A DNA stretch of 64,000 nt from Ascoidea tarda (nom. inval.) (Eukaryota; Ascomycota; Saccharomycetes; Ascoideales; Ascoideaceae), in NCBI GenBank assembly GCA_030560485.1, contig JAKTTS010000004.1:1-64000 (forward strand), read 5' to 3'. Below, piece after piece: positions 18,142 to 26,950 of this stretch. The translations under genes and the position numbers were made by a program. A model generated the notes under the pieces. The model had not been told where the DNA came from. It worked only from the letters and a program-made list of their open reading frames with translations, and searched no databases. Numbering within the stretch: the first letter of the stretch is position 1; each line of letters opens with the position of its first letter.

Positions 18142-21100
18142 ATGAGTTTTAATAACTCTGTATTGAACACTTCAAAGCTTGTCAAATCTGTTAGTGAGTC
18201 TGCTGAAAAATCTTCTGATATAAAGGATTCGGAGGAAAGCATTAACACTGAAAGCACTCCAACCCAAATTTATCATGGCTTTGACAACAATACTGAAAAC
18301 CAAATTCAACAATTAGCTAGACAATTTACTCATCAATCATCTATTTGTAAAACTAATACAAATAATGATTCCACACATTACAACCAAAATGATTTAAATC
18401 TAATAAAAACCTTGAGCTCAATGTCTCATCAATATGATGCTCCAGGTATTTCTACTTTCAACGTTGATACCATTGATGAAAGATTAGACCCAAATTCTCC
18501 AAACTTTAACTCGAGATACTGGGTCCAAAATTTGAGAAGATTTACCGACAGAGAACCTGATTATTATAAACCAATGACTCTTGGTGTTGCCTGGAAAAAT
18601 TTAAGAAGTTTTGGTATTGTTTCAGATGCTGATTACCAAACAACTGTTGGCAATGGTATTTTTAAGTATATTGATAAAGCAATTCATTTGCTTCCAGGAA
18701 CTTCTCTGAAAAACTATTTTGATATTTTGAAACCAATGGATGGTATTGTTCATCCTGGTGAAATCTTAGCTGTTTTAGGGAGACCTGGTGCTGGTTGTAG
18801 TACTTTTTTAAAATCAATTGCAGGTCATACTTTTGGTTATCACATTGATAACAACTCAATTATTTCGTATGATGGAATAAGTCAAGACGAAATTATAAAT
18901 CATTTTCGAGGTGAAGTTATTTACAATGCAGAGACTGAGAGTCACTTCCCTCACTTAACTGTTTGGGAAACCCTAAACACAGCTGCAAAATTGAAAACTC
19001 CTCGAAACAGAATTCCTGGTATTTCCAGGGATGCATACGCTAAACATATGACTGAGGTTTATTTGGCTATGTATGGGTTGTCTGGTGTGAAAGACACTAA
19101 ATCTGGAGATGAATATATCAGAGGTATCTCTGGTGGTGAGCGAAAACGATTAAGTATTACCGAAGCTTCGTTATGTGGTGCTCCTTTTCAATTGTGGGAT
19201 AATAGTACAAGAGGTTTAGATTCTGCTAATGCAGTTGAGTTCACCAAATGTCTTCGAACTCAAGCTGATATTTTAAACTATACAACTTTTGTTTCAATTT
19301 ATCAATGTTCAGATGAAGTTTACAGTTTATATGACAAAGTTTGCTTATTATATGAAGGTCGCCAGATTTACTTTGGTTCTACTGATAAAGCCAAAAGATT
19401 TTTTCTTCAAATGGGATTTCTATGTCCACAACGTCAAACTGCTGCAGATTTTTTAACCTCATTAACTAACCCAAATCAAAGAATTATCAAGAAGGGTTAC
19501 GAAAATAAAGTCCCACGAACCCCAGAGGAATTTGAAACTTATTGGAAGAGTTCTGAAGAATATAAAGAGCTTACTGAAGAGGTTGATAATTATATCGAAA
19601 AACAATCTAGTGATTCAACAGATGCTGTTGAGTTCAAAGAGGGCCATCATGCACGTCAATCAAAAATAAGCAGAAAAGGTTCTTCTTATACTGTTTCATT
19701 TTGGATGCAAGTTAAATATATTATCATACGTGATTTCCAAAGAATTAAAAATAATTTTAGCTATACAGCTGTTAGTATTTTTGGGAATGCTTTAATGGCT
19801 TTATTAATAGGGTCTATTTTTTATGACTTGCCTTATGATACTGTTTCATTCTATTATCGTTGTTCTGCATTATTTGCTGCTTTGCTTTTCAACGCATTTT
19901 CTTCTCTTTTAGAAATTCTTTCATTATATGAAGCAAGACCAATAGTTGAGAAACATAAAAAATATTCGCTATATCATCCTGCTGCGGATGCAATGGGATC
20001 TATTCTTTCAGAGCTTCCAACTAAGCTAATTCAGGCTCTTGTTTTCAATATTCCATTTTATTTTATGGTGCATTTTAAGAGAACTGCTGGGGCATTTTTT
20101 TTCTTTTTTTTTGTTGCTTTCCTTTCCACTATTTGCATGTCTCATCTCTTTCGATGCATTGGTGCTGCAACAAAAACTTTATACGAATCTATGAGTCCTG
20201 CTTCAATCTTATTGCTAGCGCTTACCGTTTATATGGGATTTGTTATACCTACAGACTATATGCTTGGTTGGTCCAGATGGATTAATTATATTAATCCTTT
20301 GGGCTATACATTTGAATCATTTATGGCGAATGAATTTCATAATGTTAAATTTGATTGTTCTCAATACGTTCCCGCTGGTCCTTCATATAGTGATATCGGC
20401 AGTGAAAATATGGTCTGTAATTCTGTTGGATCTGTGACTGGTATTGATTACGTTCTTGGTGATGATTATTTAAGATTGGCTTTTAAATATTATAATTCTC
20501 ATAAATGGAGAAACATTGGAATTATTTTTGGTTACATTATATTTTTCCTTGCTTTCTATATAATTCTTTGTGAACTCAATGAGGGTGCAAAACAAAAAGG
20601 TGAAGTTTTATTGTTCCAAAGAAGAGCATTGAAGAATTTGAAAAAACAAAAGATGTTAGATGTTGTTCCGGATATTGAATCCAGTAATACAAATGAAAGA
20701 GTTATTTATAATGAAAGTGGATCTAGTGATGATTTAAGAATGAAAATTGCTTCGGGGACCAAAGTTTTTCATTGGAAAAATGTTTGTTATGATATACAAA
20801 TAAAAGGAAAAACTCGAAGGATTTTAAACAATGTCTGTGGTTGGGTAAAACCAGGCACAGTTACAGCTCTAATGGGTGCTTCAGGTGCTGGAAAAACTAC
20901 ATTATTAGATGTTCTCGCAAACCGAGTGACAATGGGTGTTGTTCATGGTGATATGTTTGTGGATGGTCATTTACGGGATAAATCGTTTCAAAGGTTAACT
21001 GGCTATGTTCAACAGCAAGATTTACATTTAACCACATCAACAGTGAGAGAAGCATTGAGGTTTAGTGCATACTTAAGACAATCTTACAATATACCAAAGG

Positions 21101-22740
21101 AAGAAAAAGATGAATATGTTGAAAACGTCATCAAAACATTAGAGATGGAAAAGTATGCAGATTCAGTGGTTGGTGTTACTGGTGAGGGATTGAATGTTGA
21201 GCAACGTAAAAGATTGAGTATTGGTGTTGAGTTAGTTGCCAAACCTGAATTACTTTTATTCTTGGATGAACCCACATCTGGATTGGATTCTGAAACAGCA
21301 TGGTCCATTTGCCGACTAATTAGAAAACTAGCAGATCAAGGCCAGGCAATTTTGTGTACTATCCACCAACCTTCTGCGTTATTGTTGGACAGATTTGATA
21401 GATTACTTTTGTTAAAACCTGGTGGTCAGACAGTTTACTTTGGGGATCTAGGTGATAGGTGTCAGGCATTAATTAGCTATTTTGAAAAATATAGTAATAA
21501 GAAATGTCCAGCTACTGCCAATCCAGCTGAATGGATGCTAGATGTTATTGGAAGTGCTCCAGGATCTCATGCAGATAAAGATTATAGCGAGGTTTGGTTA
21601 AATTCATCTGAATATCTAGATGTTTTAAAGGAATTGGAATATATGGAAAAAGAGCTAGTTAAGATAGACAAACAGGAATCATTGAATATACAAGAAGAGT
21701 TTGCAGCACCACTTTGGTATCAGTACAAAATTGTTCTCAAAAGAGTATTCGAACAATTATGGAGAACGCCCTTGTACATTTGGTCAAAGATTCTTTTAAC
21801 GATTGCGACTCAATTATTTAATGGGTTTTCATTTTTTAAGGCTAATAATTCACAACAAGGATTGCAAAATCAGATTCTCTCAGTTTTTATGAACACTATA
21901 TTATTTACCACGTTGACTTTTCAAATGTTTGATTCATTCGTTTCGCAAAGGGAGATATATGAGATTCGGGAAAGGCCATCAAAGACGTTTAGTTGGAAAG
22001 TTTTCATTGGAGCGATGATGACAGCAGAGATACCATATAGTATTATCTGTGGGACGATTGGGTTTTTCTGTTGGTATTATCCATTGGGGCTTTATCGTAA
22101 TGCAGAATATACCGATACAGTGGCAGAGAGAGGAGTGTTGGTGTGGTTGTTTCTCATTTTATTTTTTCTTTGGAGTATTGGATTTGGACAAGCGATTTTG
22201 GCAGGAATTGATCGAAAAGAAACAGCAGGAATTTTGTCGAATCTTTTGTTTACAATGTGTATGGTGTTCAATGGGGTTATGGTTACAAAGGACAAGATGC
22301 CAGGATTTTGGATATTTATGTATCGAGTGTCGCCATTAACGTATTGGGTTCAGGGGGTGATGGCCACAGGCGTTGCAAATGCACCAGTTGTTTGCAATGG
22401 TGTTGAAATGTTGAAATTCAAGCCAACCAGTGGATTGACCTGTTTGGAGTATATGAAGAGCTATATGGGGACAGTTGGTGGATATTTGAAAGACGAAAAC
22501 TCGACCGAGGAGTGTTTGTATTGCATAATGTCAGAAACCAACAGCTATTTGAGCACAGTTGAGTGTAGATATGATGAGAGATGGAGGAATTTTGGAATAT
22601 TTTGCGTTTATGTTGTTGTTAACTTTTTCTTGACGATTTTGTTTTACTGGATGTTCCGAGTGCCCAAGTCAGACGATAGAGTAGTTAAGGAGAAAGGCGA
22701 TAAGGAAGATGAAAGAACTACATCAAGTGAGGAAAGATGA
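18142..22740 (+). CDS. PDR-type ABC transporter (Pdr5/Cdr1-like, ABCG)
   Basis: Full-size plasma-membrane drug/lipid exporter of reverse topology (NBD-TMD)2, 1532 aa (Pdr5 1511). NBD1 has the atypical Walker A GRPGAGCST (213-221, Cys219 in place of Lys), ABC signature ISGGERKRLS (329 onwards) and Walker B LWDNSTRGLDSA with D353-N354. NBD2 has canonical Walker A GASGAGKTT (from 912), a degenerate signature LNVEQRKRLSI (1017 onwards), and Walker B LFLDEPTSGLDS (D1042-E1043). This asymmetric pattern, one degenerate and one active ATP site, is the hallmark of Pdr5/Cdr1/Snq2 transporters. APGSHADKDYSEVW after NBD2 resembles the Pdr5/Cdr group more than Snq2. Two clusters of six membrane segments follow each NBD. 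A long upstream region suggests regulated expression. Substrates unknown. Confidence 0.95.
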   Translation: MSFNNSVLNTSKLVKSVSESAEKSSDIKDSEESINTESTPTQIYHGFDNNTENQIQQLARQFTHQSSICKTNTNNDSTHYNQNDLNLIKTLSSMSHQYDAPGISTFNVDTIDERLDPNSPNFNSRYWVQNLRRFTDREPDYYKPMTLGVAWKNLRSFGIVSDADYQTTVGNGIFKYIDKAIHLLPGTSLKNYFDILKPMDGIVHPGEILAVLGRPGAGCSTFLKSIAGHTFGYHIDNNSIISYDGISQDEIINHFRGEVIYNAETESHFPHLTVWETLNTAAKLKTPRNRIPGISRDAYAKHMTEVYLAMYGLSGVKDTKSGDEYIRGISGGERKRLSITEASLCGAPFQLWDNSTRGLDSANAVEFTKCLRTQADILNYTTFVSIYQCSDEVYSLYDKVCLLYEGRQIYFGSTDKAKRFFLQMGFLCPQRQTAADFLTSLTNPNQRIIKKGYENKVPRTPEEFETYWKSSEEYKELTEEVDNYIEKQSSDSTDAVEFKEGHHARQSKISRKGSSYTVSFWMQVKYIIIRDFQRIKNNFSYTAVSIFGNALMALLIGSIFYDLPYDTVSFYYRCSALFAALLFNAFSSLLEILSLYEARPIVEKHKKYSLYHPAADAMGSILSELPTKLIQALVFNIPFYFMVHFKRTAGAFFFFFFVAFLSTICMSHLFRCIGAATKTLYESMSPASILLLALTVYMGFVIPTDYMLGWSRWINYINPLGYTFESFMANEFHNVKFDCSQYVPAGPSYSDIGSENMVCNSVGSVTGIDYVLGDDYLRLAFKYYNSHKWRNIGIIFGYIIFFLAFYIILCELNEGAKQKGEVLLFQRRALKNLKKQKMLDVVPDIESSNTNERVIYNESGSSDDLRMKIASGTKVFHWKNVCYDIQIKGKTRRILNNVCGWVKPGTVTALMGASGAGKTTLLDVLANRVTMGVVHGDMFVDGHLRDKSFQRLTGYVQQQDLHLTTSTVREALRFSAYLRQSYNIPKEEKDEYVENVIKTLEMEKYADSVVGVTGEGLNVEQRKRLSIGVELVAKPELLLFLDEPTSGLDSETAWSICRLIRKLADQGQAILCTIHQPSALLLDRFDRLLLLKPGGQTVYFGDLGDRCQALISYFEKYSNKKCPATANPAEWMLDVIGSAPGSHADKDYSEVWLNSSEYLDVLKELEYMEKELVKIDKQESLNIQEEFAAPLWYQYKIVLKRVFEQLWRTPLYIWSKILLTIATQLFNGFSFFKANNSQQGLQNQILSVFMNTILFTTLTFQMFDSFVSQREIYEIRERPSKTFSWKVFIGAMMTAEIPYSIICGTIGFFCWYYPLGLYRNAEYTDTVAERGVLVWLFLILFFLWSIGFGQAILAGIDRKETAGILSNLLFTMCMVFNGVMVTKDKMPGFWIFMYRVSPLTYWVQGVMATGVANAPVVCNGVEMLKFKPTSGLTCLEYMKSYMGTVGGYLKDENSTEECLYCIMSETNSYLSTVECRYDERWRNFGIFCVYVVVNFFLTILFYWMFRVPKSDDRVVKEKGDKEDERTTSSEER

Positions 22741-23869
22741 AATTGAGATCAATTCCAATTAGTATTACTATGTAAAGATAAATACTCATATAATAATGGT
22801 TAAAAACAACTAGTATGTTAACATCAACAAGCTTAAACCATTAATAGTTTACCAATCAAAAGAAAAAATTAAAAAAATTATACAGATTAACCGCCCACAG
22901 AAGAATTTAAGTCAATATTTAAATGATACTAAAAAGAAAAATAGCTAAAAATTTTGATAATTTTAGTACTTAAGATGGAATAAACGTTTTATAATTAATG
23001 ATTTAGTGGATTGAATAAAGATAAAAGATTGTATAAAAAAAATCATGATATCATTATTGCTCTACTTGTGGAGAGAAACAAAAAAGTTGAAGAGAAGGAA
23101 TAGAGTATTGCAGGGTTGAACAATGTAAAAACATATAGGATAGAGTAAAATAAAGTATAACAAACTGTTATAACTTGATCAACCGGGATATACATTGAAG
23201 TAATACCTTAGGATATAATAAGGATTATAACCAACGAAATATAAATCTAAATCTAAATCAGCATTTGAATAAATAATTTGAAAAGACAAAATCATTTTGA
23301 TTTATTTTGATTTATTGTATTATTGTATTATTGTATTATTTTATTTTATTATTTTATTGTTTTATTGTTTATTAATTTTGTAATTTTGTAATTTTTTTTA
23401 GTTTTTTAATATTTTTTTTTAAAGTATTTTTTTTCAATTGTAATAAAAGCAAAAAGCAAGAAAACCAAATCATTTAATAAGTTAAGTTGAACAAAATAAA
23501 AAACAAACTTGAAGGAAAAATCAAAAAAAAAAAGAATAAAAAAACAAAGTATAAAAAAATCATTAGGCAACAACAAATCTTCTCATATCGTAGGGAAATG
23601 AAATCTATTTGAAGCTGAGATATTAATGTGCGCTTTAATCAGTGTATCTTAAGAATGTTTTGAATAAATTCAGTATCATTTTGATAATATATAATAGAAG
23701 ACTTAGAGGAGGAAAAAGAGAAAGAAATGGAGTAGAAAAAAAATGGGAAAAATGAGTCCTTTTATATTCAAAATATTCCTATCTTTTTGTTTGTGTTGTT
23801 TTTACAAATTTTTAAAATACAGAGAATTTGTTTTAATTTGTTGGAACCAAAGGAAATTCGAAACTTGAG
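22741..23869. other. AT-rich 3' flank with low-complexity tracts
   Basis: No ORF or RNA gene recognised. Low-complexity TATTGTATT and TTTTATT tracts run through 23290-23405, followed by A-rich segments. It is the left part of the convergent region between the transporter and NUC1. Confidence 0.5.
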
Positions 23870-24115
23870 GCAAACTTCCAGGAAAAACGCCAGCGAAAGC
23901 GCAAACTGAAAAGTTTGAGACTGCAAAATCAGAATGTTGAAGATGAACTACCACTTATCGATGGCAATAAGCACAGCGAGTGGTCTGCTGCAATATGCTC
24001 TATGAGAAAAGTAGCGCTGATGTCCCCATGATTTGGTTTCGAAGGCAGATGGGGACTGGGGTGTCTGAGCTTGCAGAAAAGTGATAGCAAGATGTGCAAA
24101 GCGGATTTTTTTGTT
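23870..24115 (+). ncRNA. Candidate structured non-coding RNA, unassigned
   Basis: A GC-richer island inside AT-rich convergent intergenic DNA with a dense series of complementary arms in order: CAAACT/AGTTTG (small hairpin near 23915), CCACT/AGTGG enclosing CTTAT/ATAAG (about 23952-23985), an 8-bp perfect stem GTCCCCAT (24022-24029) / ATGGGGAC (24049-24056), and CTTGC/GCAAG (about 24070-24092). A run of seven T (about 24105-24112) follows, as for a Pol III terminator. No ORF covers it. I could not match it by eye to U1, U2, U4, U5, U6, U3, 7SL, RNase P or MRP signatures. Chance structure or a composition effect is possible. Confidence 0.35.
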
Positions 24116-24365
24116 CTCTCTCCTCTATTTGCTGGGAAGTAGAGTTTCTCGGCATGCAGCGCCTGCAGGAGACAGTTTTGCTAAGACAAGTGTAGGTTAC
24201 AAAAACGGTTTTGTTGATGAAATTATTCCTTGATAGCTGTGTTCATGCAAACTCAATTGGTAAAAATAGCTGCAAGTGCATTTGGCCCATGCGATTTTAG
24301 CAGCCCCAGACCACAAAACCAGAAAGATGCTGCTAATTATGGACGTTCGAAGTAGCCAAACAGGC
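24116..24365. other. 3' flank of NUC1
   Basis: Moderately GC-rich; includes GGCATGCAGCGCCTGCAGG-like inverted GC words near 24150. No gene supported. Confidence 0.4.
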
Positions 24366-25421
24366 CTAGTCTTTTGGAGCAGGCAAGGATAAGACCTCTT
24401 CTGGAGCAGGAAGCGCCTTGGGAAACTCCCTGACAATAATGTCGCACTTGACCTCGTCACAGAGGTTTTTGATGTTGCTTTTGTTAGAGATCTGGTGGAA
24501 GAAGGACAAACCGGTGCTTCGCTCCAAAGCCTCGACAGGAACCTGGAAGGATCGCAAGGGCACGTCGTTACTGATTCGATCGTTGGGCAAGATAAAGGCG
24601 GCTGCCGAAATTGGCTGCTCGTTCACGTTGGTGATGTCTGTTTTCTCTCCAACAATCAACTTGAAAAAGTGGGTGGGAACAGCGACGTTGGGTGGGTTTC
24701 CAATCACCTCGTACGAGACTCTATATTTTCCGTCTGGGTACTTCTTGGGCAAGTACAAGGGCCCAGTCACAATCCGGACATGTTTGTATTGCGAGGTGAG
24801 TCTCCTGGCAAAGTCCTCAAAGTGAGCCCAGTAATCTCTGTTGAATCCCTGGCCAACCTGGGGACACATGTTGCTGAGATAGAACGTCTCATCCATTGCT
24901 TCCTGGCTGAACTTGGCGTCTGCTGCTGGAGCCTGGTGGCCTCTATCGTACCCACTACGGAAGTAGTTTCTCAACAACCCCCGGTACTCCATGGGGATCT
25001 TTTCATCTTCTTTGAAAACCGACTTGCCTCTATTGGTGTCTCCGTTTCTCTTCAACGAATCCGCCGTGATGTGCTCAACCACCCAGTAGGGGTTCTTTGT
25101 TTGTCTGTCGTAGCAAGAAATGAATTCTCTGTAGGCCCCCAAGTCGTGGACTGGCCCAGGATACCCATACTTGAAAAAGTCGCCCGGCTTGATGGTGTCC
25201 TCAATGTTCATCAATCCACTCAAATTGTTCGAGTTATCAACCAAGTATTTCTTTTCCTTTTCCTTTTTCTCGTCGTCGTCATCGTCGCTGGAGGAAGGCG
25301 GAGGAGCCAATGTATCATTTGGAGATGGTGCAACTGGTGCTGGCGACTTACCAAACCCAAGAAAAAAGCTAGCTACTGCTGCTCCTCCCAAAAACGAACA
25401 AACTGCCGGATTTTTAAACAT
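24366..25421 (-). CDS. NUC1: Mitochondrial DNA/RNA non-specific endonuclease (EndoG family)
   Basis: Mitochondrial sugar-non-specific nuclease with roles in mtDNA recombination and regulated cell death. 351 aa (329 in S. cerevisiae). A hydrophobic N-terminal mitochondrial signal/anchor (about 5-25) is followed by a proline-rich linker and an Asp5 plus Lys/Glu acidic-basic stretch (46-58) absent from the S. cerevisiae protein. The catalytic DRGH motif is D159-R160-G161-H162, and the metal-binding Asn is N194 within FNRDYW, with E202 following. The gene is clearly GC-richer than its neighbours, yet I read no in-frame CTG. It converges with the PDR transporter. Confidence 0.95.
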   Translation of the reverse strand: MFKNPAVCSFLGGAAVASFFLGFGKSPAPVAPSPNDTLAPPPSSSDDDDDEKKEKEKKYLVDNSNNLSGLMNIEDTIKPGDFFKYGYPGPVHDLGAYREFISCYDRQTKNPYWVVEHITADSLKRNGDTNRGKSVFKEDEKIPMEYRGLLRNYFRSGYDRGHQAPAADAKFSQEAMDETFYLSNMCPQVGQGFNRDYWAHFEDFARRLTSQYKHVRIVTGPLYLPKKYPDGKYRVSYEVIGNPPNVAVPTHFFKLIVGEKTDITNVNEQPISAAAFILPNDRISNDVPLRSFQVPVEALERSTGLSFFHQISNKSNIKNLCDEVKCDIIVREFPKALPAPEEVLSLPAPKD

Positions 25422-25954
25422 CGAAAATTCTCTGTGTAACCTGAAAACCAGAACTCACTTGCTAGATACAAATGCACAAAAAAGAAAATTTCATTCGCAC
25501 AGAAAACATCAAACTTTCGATTCAACCTCGGTCACGTTTTCATAATCCCAAAAGAAACAGTAAACAACAATAACAACCTTGAAACGGCAAAACGCGAAAC
25601 TTGCTTTTTATTAGCGTTGGCAATCGAGTGACAAAACTTATAAATCTCAGATAAGCAATAGGGAAACTTGCTATTAATCTTTATTTTCTTTCCTTTTTAT
25701 TGATAAACCGACACTCAATGCAACTTTTCTGAGCTGCATGTTGTTTGTCAAAGCAAAAGATTTGACGAGAAATGATTTCTTTTGACTAAATTACTCTTTC
25801 AATAGTGTTTTTTTTGTTTTGTTGATACTAAACTGTTCACACTAATAGAGAGACATGGTTCCGTAATTTGAAAGTCTATTTGGCATCCATCTGAACTTTG
25901 AGTTGACCTATATTGTCGAGTGTTTTTCACTAATCTTTATTTTGGTTATTTGGT
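25422..25954. other. NUC1 promoter region
   Basis: Upstream of minus-strand NUC1 and 3' of the next minus-strand gene. A-rich and T-rich words only; no recognised site. Confidence 0.4.
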
Positions 25955-26950
25955 TTACCATCCAATCGTTGGTTCATCTTCGGATTCATCCATTAAAGGG
26001 GATGGTGGTGGTGTGATATCAGCCAACGTTAATTCTTCATTCTGTGAAAAGGATATCCGGGGATTTGGCAACCGAGGTGTCATAACTGAATTGAAAAAAA
26101 AGGGCCTGACAGGCTGGGGTGATGAAAGAGATGAAAGAGATGAAAAGGATGAAAAGGATGAAAAGGATGAATCGGATGAAAGAGATGGAAGAGATGAATC
26201 GGATGAATTGGATGAATTGGATGAATTGGATAAATCAGATGAGTCAGATGAAAGAGATGAATCAGATGAAAGAGATGAATCAGATGAAGTTACTGAATCT
26301 GTTGAAGTGAATGAGTCAGATAATCGTGGTCTATTATTTGGACCATTAGAAAAATCATCATCAGCAACAAGGCCTGCTTGTTGAATCAGATATAATTGTG
26401 AATGATTTCTGGTTTGGTTATCTGGAGAATCCAATGTATAACCGGTGGTTCTATTTAACGACTGTGAATGATAATCATCATAATAATCAATACTAGGACC
26501 TGAAGGTGCTAGAAAAGACGGTAAAGTTCTATTAGAAAAATCGGGCGAATAGCTATTTTGAATTGTATGGTTAGTAGGAACATGAGACCTAATGATATGA
26601 TTGTTATTATTTTGCAAATGACAATTTTCTATTAGTTGGCTCTCTGTATAACTGCCTTGAGAATTCCATTGATTTGGAGGAAAATGGGTTATCTGATCCA
26701 AGATATAATTATTTCTAATCAAGTGAGATTGAGAAATGTTATTAGCTTGAGGCTGAGAAAATGAAGAAATACTGGGTTCAGGGCTATTTTGACCTGAAAC
26801 GGAATAACAGGAGTTGGGACTATCTGCTTGAAATTCATTTATATCATCCCTACGATCAGTATTACTATGTATGTGATTATGGTTTTGAATAAAGTTTTCA
26901 ATTTGATCCATTTTATCGGACCCTGCAGAATTTTCATTTTCTTTTGGCAT
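25955..26950 (-). CDS. Ser/Asn-rich protein of unknown function
   Basis: 331-aa open frame from ATG 26950. I do not recognise a family. The N-terminal two thirds are Asn/Ser/His-rich and probably disordered. Residues about 215-280 are a Ser-Asp/Ser-Ser-Leu repeat (SSDSSLSSDSS-like) encoded by a 9-bp minisatellite. The C-terminal 50 residues look more constrained, with VMTPRLPNPRISFSQNEELTLADITPPPSP and the end DEPTIGW. Several SP/TP sites (NSPEP, MTPRL, TPPPSP) would suit CDK or MAPK phosphorylation, so a regulatory protein is plausible but inferred. The long uninterrupted frame supports a real gene despite low complexity. Confidence 0.6.
   Translation of the reverse strand: MPKENENSAGSDKMDQIENFIQNHNHIHSNTDRRDDINEFQADSPNSCYSVSGQNSPEPSISSFSQPQANNISQSHLIRNNYILDQITHFPPNQWNSQGSYTESQLIENCHLQNNNNHIIRSHVPTNHTIQNSYSPDFSNRTLPSFLAPSGPSIDYYDDYHSQSLNRTTGYTLDSPDNQTRNHSQLYLIQQAGLVADDDFSNGPNNRPRLSDSFTSTDSVTSSDSSLSSDSSLSSDSSDLSNSSNSSNSSDSSLPSLSSDSSFSSFSSFSSLSSLSSPQPVRPFFFNSVMTPRLPNPRISFSQNEELTLADITPPPSPLMDESEDEPTIGW
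26116..26292. repeat. Coding 9-bp-based minisatellite (GATGAAAGA-type)
   Basis: About 18-20 imperfect units of 9 bp built on GATGAA plus AGA/TCG/TTG/AAG variants. It encodes the Ser/Asp repeat on the minus strand of the unknown Ser-rich gene. Variants occur in blocks, as from local slippage or unequal exchange. Confidence 0.85.

Noticed and set aside
24495-25439. 314-codon plus-strand ORF opposite NUC1
   Set aside because: Exact antisense shadow of NUC1, which has an intact catalytic motif; low-likelihood product.
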